This document shows, piece after piece, positions 58,700-64,000 of a DNA stretch of 64,000 nt. Numbering within the stretch: position 1 is the first letter of the stretch; each line of letters starts with the position of its first letter. The stretch is from the NCBI GenBank assembly GCA_948567375.1, contig OX419757.1, positions 3,658,001-3,722,000 on the forward strand, given 5' to 3'. The notes under the pieces are model-generated. The model had not been told where the DNA came from, did no database searches, and saw nothing but the letters and a program-made list of their open reading frames with translations. The translations under genes and the position numbers were made by a program. Origin of the DNA: Lunularia cruciata. Its lineage: Eukaryota > Streptophyta > Marchantiopsida > Lunulariales > Lunulariaceae.

Positions 58700-60095
58700 C
58701 TTGGAGTAGTGAACTATGATATAGATGGATTGAGTAGAAACCCATGTCCCAACTAATAGGATCAAACCGGAGCACATTGGCATGGTCAGATAGATAATGT
58801 GTCTAGTTGGCATGCATCTACCCTTTTATGTGTGTATTTTTTGAGGCCTTGGTGGTATCTCTCTCAACATATACAAGAAGAGTTGGTTGAGGTCATAGAT
58901 CTAAAGGGTGGAGATATCAGTACACGTTAGCAAGACATTCATGATGATGTCTTAGTGATGGATTATCTTTGCATTGGCATTGTGGGTGGCATAGTTGGTG
59001 CCAAGGAGAGAGACCATGTTCTTTAGCAAGCAAAGTGGTTTAGATTGGAGTGCAGATACCTTCTTTGTCTATGAGAGATTTGGTAGAGTGCAAGAAGTAC
59101 CACTTTTATCTTAGTGACCACAATTGGTATGTCATGCTCATGAGGAGCTAGGAAATTTTGGAGTAAAGTATACATATAGCTTACTCTATAGTCATTATTG
59201 GTGGCAAAGTATGCAAACCAATGTACAACAATTGGTAGCCAGATGTGTGGTTTATGACCAAGTTAGAGCATCATTTAATGCTCCTACACCATAGTTACAC
59301 CCATTACCTAGCATGGGATTGAGTTACCATTGGATTTTGGACTTTGCTAGACCTTTACTATTGATTGTGAGACATCATTAGTATGTTTTGGTTATGGTGG
59401 AACACTTCTCCAAGTGGATTGAGTTGGTGGTACTTCTTGATAAGTCTAATGAAGGGAAGGCTTACTCATATCCTAGATCAGGTTCTTGGTCATTTTGGTG
59501 CACCAAGTGAGATTTTGATTGATCAAGGTATATAGTTGAAGGAGTACTTGGGGGAGTTTCACGTGTGAAAAGGCCTTGATTGATCATCATAATACAAGAT
59601 TACCTTGAGATAGATGGCTTAGTAGAGAAAGTGGTTTAGATGGTGAAGAGAGGATTGTGTAATATGGTTTGCAAAGAGGTCACTTAGGATATTGAGATCT
59701 CCAACTACCTTGGTCAGCCATGAGCTATTAGTTTAGCCAACATGTCTCCTTAGCATCCTTCTGTCCTTAATTTCTACTCTATGGACAAGATCCGAAATCT
59801 ACCTATAGCCATTTGTCTTGATGTTAATGTAGTTTTAGACTTGGATGATTTTGATGTATGGGTGAGAGCATGTTCTCAACAAGCAAAAATCTTTCAGGAG
59901 AAAGATGCCAATGGCCTTTGAGAACTTAGCAATTGCTCAACATAGGGATATCTTATGCAATGCTACTATTTGAGGAGGAGGTTATAAAACCTCAATCCAT
60001 TGATTTCATCCAAGTAACTATGTATATCTATAGTAGACTATACTGACAACACTTGATGTTACTATAGGCCGCACTATCTTGAGGGTGCACAGGTT
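58700..60095 (+). pseudogene. Element E RNase H end and integrase
   Basis: Resumes after C with VVNYDIDGLSRNP (end of RNase H). The integrase zinc finger is decayed (YSIVIIGGKVCKPMYNN, a former YYWWKMYQ-like stretch near 59180-59230). The core shows WTLLDL-type sequence near 59335, then LVMVEHFSKWIELVVL (first Asp replaced by Glu) and LGHFGAPSEILIDQG (second Asp present) at 59385-59540. Later pieces are strongly frame-shifted. There is no chromodomain. Confidence 0.8.
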
Positions 60096-60335
60096 TTGCC
60101 TTCTAGAGTCCTCATGTGGGAAGGATATGATGGTGTTGTTTGGAAGGAGGATGTGCGCAATTGTGCATCATGCCACCTCCAAAAAAATGATGGCATTATG
60201 GACCTAAGCTTGGCACTCATATGTGCATGCTTGTGGTGTATGTTCTATGGCTCTTCTAGTGGAGCTGCTACTATGTTGGTGTGTGAGAGTTGTTTAAGAG
60301 GATGGCATATGATATGTTTGAATCTTCCCCCATGA
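60096..60335 (+). pseudogene. C-terminal PHD-finger-like module of element E
   Basis: Open from about 60096 to TGA at 60333-60335. After LPSRVLMWEGYDGVVWKEDV and CASCHLQKNDG it contains CLWC, 13 residues later CESC, then RGWHMIC and LNLPP: a C-x2-C-x13-C-x2-C-x4-H-x2-C pattern, with MLVCESCLRGWHMICL matching the centre of PHD fingers. The last Cys pair is not seen in frame; just beyond the stop a shifted frame reads VLQGQ, stop, SC, which could be the decayed W-C-P-x-C end. PHD fingers read histone tails, so this could replace the chromodomain as the targeting module. The family assignment is moderately sure. Confidence 0.6.
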
Positions 60336-60663
60336 TGGTTCTTCAAGGACAATGATCATGTCATGATGTACTTGACCTATAACTAGTTCATCCTTTATGT
60401 GGGATAGATTCTAGACAAGTGACTAATGATGGGGCTTGATAGCACCCAACCTCCTAATCTTTGCCCATCATAGGGCATATCACATACTTAAGGTAGATGG
60501 CTATTTGGAGTTCGAGGGACCTAATCGCCAGCCAAGGGGATGATTTTGGCACTTTAGAGTTCATGTATGACTTATGTTTGAGTTGTGCTTCTATAGTGTA
60601 TATTTTTTGACAATAATGTATTTTGAGTAGCGATGCATATATGCAAAATAGCTATCATAACAT
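60336..60663 (+). other. 3' untranslated part of element E
   Basis: No domain is recognised. About 50 bp near 60553-60603 ('ttagagttcatgtatgactt') recur beyond the right LTR at 61100-61150. Confidence 0.5.
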
Positions 60664-61035
60664 TGTAGTGCCAAAGCTAGTTTGCTTGAATGTTGGAGTG
60701 GTAGTATTGGCAGTCATGGTTATGTTGGTAGTTAGTCATAGATTATTTTTTGGCTGTCCAATTTCATGTTAGTGCTACTAATCATATGGTAGGACCTGCC
60801 ATCACTTGCACCATTTGCACCATGAGATGTGCCATAAGTAGCACCGTTAGAGTTGGAGACTTAGGTCAAGCAGAGGAGTATATTTTCAAAATATAGTTCT
60901 AGAGAGCTCACTTTTTTGATGTTCAACTTTTGAGTTTTTGGCTACGGTGAATAGAGATCAACAAACATCACTTAGATCTCTTAGCTAGAGTTGGTGCTGT
61001 GTGATTATAATCAATATTCAATTGATGGTAGATTG
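60664..61035 (+). repeat. Right LTR of element E
   Basis: Starts TGTAGTGCCAAAGCTAG and follows the left LTR through 'acttgcaccatttgcaccat', 'gagacttaggtcaagca', 'ctcttagctagag' and 'tggtagattg'. About 372 bp. The end is approximate; there is no clear target duplication. Confidence 0.78.
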
Positions 61036-61099
61036 AAAGATTACGTACAGATCTAATTTGAATATGATTTAAATGAAAAAAAAAAAATTTATTATGATA

Positions 61100-61210
61100 T
61101 TTTAGAGTTCATGTATGACTTATGTGTGAATTGTACTTATAGTGTATAATATTGATAATGATATATAATGATATATAGTTTGTAATATGCACAACATTCT
61201 AAGACAAAGG
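61100..61210 (+). repeat. Direct repeat of sequence upstream of the E right LTR
   Basis: TTAGAGTTCATGTATGACTT at about 61103 matches about 60555, with weaker similarity over roughly 100 bp. So the right LTR is flanked by a direct repeat of its upstream neighbour, offset about 548 bp. Confidence 0.7.
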
Positions 61211-62276
61211 GAATGAATACCTTTGATTATAGTAGTAACCTAGAATATAGTTTTTTCTAAAGATTTAACAAAAGTCTACATACCATGATTTATTTGGATA
61301 ACCTTCCGGAGTCATAAGACACGCTACCCCATGCATTGAGTGGGTACCCAACTAGCTCTCAAAACTACAGTGCTGTGAGAGTCTAGAGTATTGATGAAAG
61401 CCCAGAGAAGAGGCCAACAATGAAAGAGACGTGAAGCAGTCCAACCAGATACAGTACCATGGTCCACTTGACCATGCCATGCACCTCATTTTATCAAGAA
61501 TGTCTCCTAATCCAATCTTGATTCGCATGCATGAAATGGAGTGTTTTCTCTTCAAGTGGTCAGTCGTCAATTGATAGGCAACTATTCTGCTGTGTCTTGC
61601 AGGATTATTTACAGTAATTTTTCTTTATGAGAGCTGCAGCTTTTTGGCTGTCTACAGCACCAGCAGTGCTTTCTAATCCTCACTGTAGATTACTGGATAG
61701 TTTACAGGTGAGTATGCAGATGAGTGCAATCGAGGGACCCGCTCAGATTGAATCTCTATTTCAGCGATACAGCAGTGGCAGCTGTCTCTTTGGCAGATCT
61801 GACGAGAAGAAGTAATGACTTGGTTGACTATAATTTGATTGCACACGAGCATCCTCGACGTGTTGACGTGTTCGACCAGAATCCCAGATTGACGTCCTCT
61901 TCACCAGTTGCATAGATAACACGAGCGGCCAGATCTATTCTAATGTATAAAGATGTTTATGGTTGCATTGTTCCGAAATGTCTCCGTCGTCCGTCTGAAT
62001 TGTATTCTCAGCAGGATAGTCACCAATGGAAAAGAAGTCCGATCTGATCAGGTTAGGGTGACGACAGACAAGAATAACACCGTATGAATAAAATTGTTTA
62101 TTTCGCATCTTTTAAAGTATAACTTCATTTGAAAACTGATTCTTGTATGTAAATATTCGTCTTCTTTATCTTACACTGTGTGTCCTGTTCCTCGAGAGTC
62201 ACTTTCGTGATTTTTGGGAAGTGAGAAATGAGATAACGATATTTAGGTAGGGAGTGAGGAAAGAATCTACCAAAGT
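61211..62276. other. GC-balanced, low-repeat segment
   Basis: Composition changes near 61550. ATG at 61627 opens 27 codons (MRAAAFWLSTAPAVLS...) up to a strong 5' splice-like CAG|GTGAGT at 61705-61713. It might be a first exon with an N-terminal hydrophobic or transit-like segment, but no downstream exon could be linked, so no gene is called. Confidence 0.3.
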
Positions 62277-62402
62277 AAATTTTCAAAGAAGGGAAAAGGC
62301 GACCGCGTAGGAAAAATGAAGGATGGGAAGACCCCATCAAGCCGTACAAGGGAGAGAAAAAAAAGGTAACATGGGGCTAAGCCCCAAAAATTTTCAAAGA
62401 AG
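62277..62402. mobile_element. Possible short retroposon with 15-bp flanking direct repeats
   Basis: AAATTTTCAAAGAAG occurs at 62277-62291 and again at 62388-62402, perfect over 15 bp, enclosing 96 bp. The insert includes the 49-bp core (62298-62346) shared with 26837-26885, an A-rich tract (about 62357-62364) and a small hairpin GGGGCTAAGCCCC (62373-62385). Target duplications of about 15 bp are typical of LINE-mobilised SINEs. No Pol III A/B box or terminal poly(A) was recognised, so the class is uncertain. Confidence 0.5.
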
Positions 62403-64000
62403 AAGAAGGAAACTAATGGAGTTGAACTAAGGGGTTTAGACCACACGACCAAAAAGTACCACTCTGGGGAAATAAGCAGAAACAATGACAGCGGGTTGAA
62501 TAACGCAGCTGAGAATACATGTCAAGAAAGGAGGAGGAATCAGGAAGTAAAAACTCTCTTTTTCCTCACTCATGCATCAACTTTTACAACTGTAGCACAC
62601 TTAGTTCTTCGATGTCCTCAGCTGACCAGCAAGATGGAGCTACCAACGTCCAATTTGTGCAGGAAGCTCGCTCGAGGAGCAGGAAGCTCTCCAACTACAT
62701 CTCTTGATAGACGCTGATGCTACTGAAGACATTTCGGATAGAATTGTTGTCGCCCCTGATGAAATGTGACGTTCAGATACGTTTTCCCGTACAATAAAAA
62801 AAAACATTTCATAAAAGATTGTGATATTTTAAAACAATTTTAAAAATTCTAAAAGAACATCTTATAAAATTGTGGTATTTTAAAACACATTTTAAAACGT
62901 TTTACAACGTCGTATTTTAAAAGGAGAAACAAACACACGTTTCAATACATATATCACAAGCGAATTTTGACAAGACTCTTGACCTCCAGCATTGTATTTT
63001 GTACACTAAAAGTAGATCTACAACTAGAATCTACTTTTGAAGCCTTTGGGAATTGAACACGCAATCTAATCTCCATGTCTCGCACGACAGAGGCATCAAA
63101 GATCTAAAATTTTTAAGCCTGAAAATCGATGTCAGTAAAAAGTTGCTTTACAGTACTGCGAACGTTCCATCCGCAGGCTGCAATAAATTTGTCGCACAGC
63201 ATGAACTTATAGTGTAGATGTTTTCCTTTACTTCCGTGCTTGAAACAGTAACGAAATAGGCGAACAGCCACGTCTGTCTCTCCAACGGACCGTCGCCTCG
63301 TGTTCTATCACTGGAGATGTCATAAAGCTACGAACTACGTTTCTCCTCTTCTTCTCTTTTCTCGACATACCACACCGTCGCCATGTTCGCACGAGGATTT
63401 AAGAACACAGGAATACGTTATCAATGAGTCTTTATCGCACCAGAGAGCACTTCATGTTCGCGAGACATCGTAGCTCCTGAGGTATTGTATCTCTCATTCG
63501 AATTTCGGATTCAGCTTATTGGGCCCGATAATGATACTGGTTGGATTGGCCTTATCAGTGTTCGAATTACTGGGCCTATTACTTTGATTTGGTCGGAAGA
63601 GGTATTCATTCACCAGAAGAAGGGACGAGGAGGAAGCGGCGCGTGGGATTCATGTTCAGTATCAAGCATTAAGACTACGACGAAATTTATTCCTTGCAGT
63701 CTCTCCACCACTGCGCTACCTGAAGACAGTTTAATCAGCCAAATGACAACACTAAAGCGTACTTCTGTGCGATGCATGACCTTCCACTACCAAGGCAATT
63801 CGCAAATAAAGAGGGTTGGTTCACGATCAAATCTAGTCATTGGATTGAGGAAAACCTAGAACACATTAGACACGAGATTGAACGGGCTATGTTAAAGGAC
63901 TCGTTAACCAATTTCGTGCAATTTCAAATTTAAGTAGATCATATAACGTATAACTTTTGTCAAATGCTGAAATAAGTGAAAGGTGTATTCACCATGATTG
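62403..64000. other. GC-balanced, low-repeat segment with unassigned ORFs
   Basis: An ORF at 63485-63859 (124 codons, no ATG at its start) and an overlapping frame at 63474-63593 with a hydrophobic stretch (LLGPIMILVGLALSVFELLG) conflict with each other, so neither is called. 62790-62910 is AT-rich with repeated 'attttaaaac'. It may be the edge of a gene that continues beyond the window. Confidence 0.3.

Larger units (their letters stand above)
44850..61035 (+). mobile_element. Ty3/gypsy element E, host of the nested elements C and D
   Basis: Related flanking repeats (44850-45246 and 60664-61035) enclose RT, RNase H, integrase and a PHD-like tail. Removing D (6652 bp) and C (5624 bp), each with one target copy, leaves about 3.9 kb. 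The RT begins within about 20 bp of a PBS-like TTGTTTCAGAGC (45247-45258, 10 of 12 match to TGGTATCAGAGC), so gag and protease are missing. The frame continues exactly across both insertion points. No target duplication of E itself could be seen, and the LTR ends are approximate. Confidence 0.85.

Noticed and set aside
60096-60335. Independent host PHD-finger gene
   Set aside because: It lies between the E integrase and the E right LTR in the same orientation, so it is more simply the C-terminal end of E pol.
63474-63859. Membrane-protein exon (LLGPIMILVGLALSVFELLG) or the overlapping 124-codon ORF
   Set aside because: The two frames overlap and exclude each other; neither has a start codon or homology that I can recognise.

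Overview
This window looks like nuclear DNA of a land plant with a repeat-rich genome. The evidence is the set of plant-type LTR retrotransposons: Ty3/gypsy chromoviruses and Ty1/copia, all primed from the initiator Met-tRNA. Coding density is very low, and islands of more balanced base composition sit between AT-rich and retroelement-rich stretches. The species cannot be fixed from the sequence. A non-flowering plant is possible, because one gypsy element ends in a PHD-finger-like module instead of a chromodomain, but this is only an inference. I found no complete, intact host gene, no rRNA or tRNA gene, no CRISPR array and no bacterial-style operon.

Layout. 1-2100: degenerate sequence with a 100-bp tandem duplication. 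2100-4390: minus-strand gypsy pol remnant (element F), with its RT region interrupted by an old plus-strand solo LTR of the A/B family (about 3555-4066). 4390-12400: non-coding, with a compositional island at about 7056-9540 that holds one exon-like ORF. 12406-18951: chromovirus A, with both LTRs, a perfect 5-bp target duplication (GACTA) and decayed gag-PR-RT-RH-IN-chromodomain. 18957-33783: about 15 kb without recognisable genes, holding several tandem duplications, a near-perfect 49-nt hairpin and a short dispersed repeat. 33789-40429: chromovirus B, same family as A. 40435-42368: nothing recognised. 42369-44795: an unrecognised, broken Lys/Glu-rich coding region.

44850-61035 is a nested stack. 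Gypsy element E has lost gag and protease. It is split first by copia element D (45535-52186, inside E's RT, perfect ACAAG target duplication) and again by the minus-strand chromovirus C (53076-58699, inside E's RNase H, CCTGG/CTTGG duplication). Removing either insert with one target copy restores E's reading frame. C is probably the youngest: its two LTRs are both 412 bp and differ at 18 sites, all transitions. 61036-64000 is a second low-repeat island with a possible short retroposon flanked by 15-bp direct repeats.

Every retroelement here carries stops, frameshifts or lost catalytic residues, so none is autonomous. The observations most worth following are heat-shock-element-like GAAnnTTCnnGAA motifs upstream of a TATA box in the LTR of C, the transition-only LTR divergence, the PHD-like tail of E, and the nested architecture. 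I did not find a clear new gene system.
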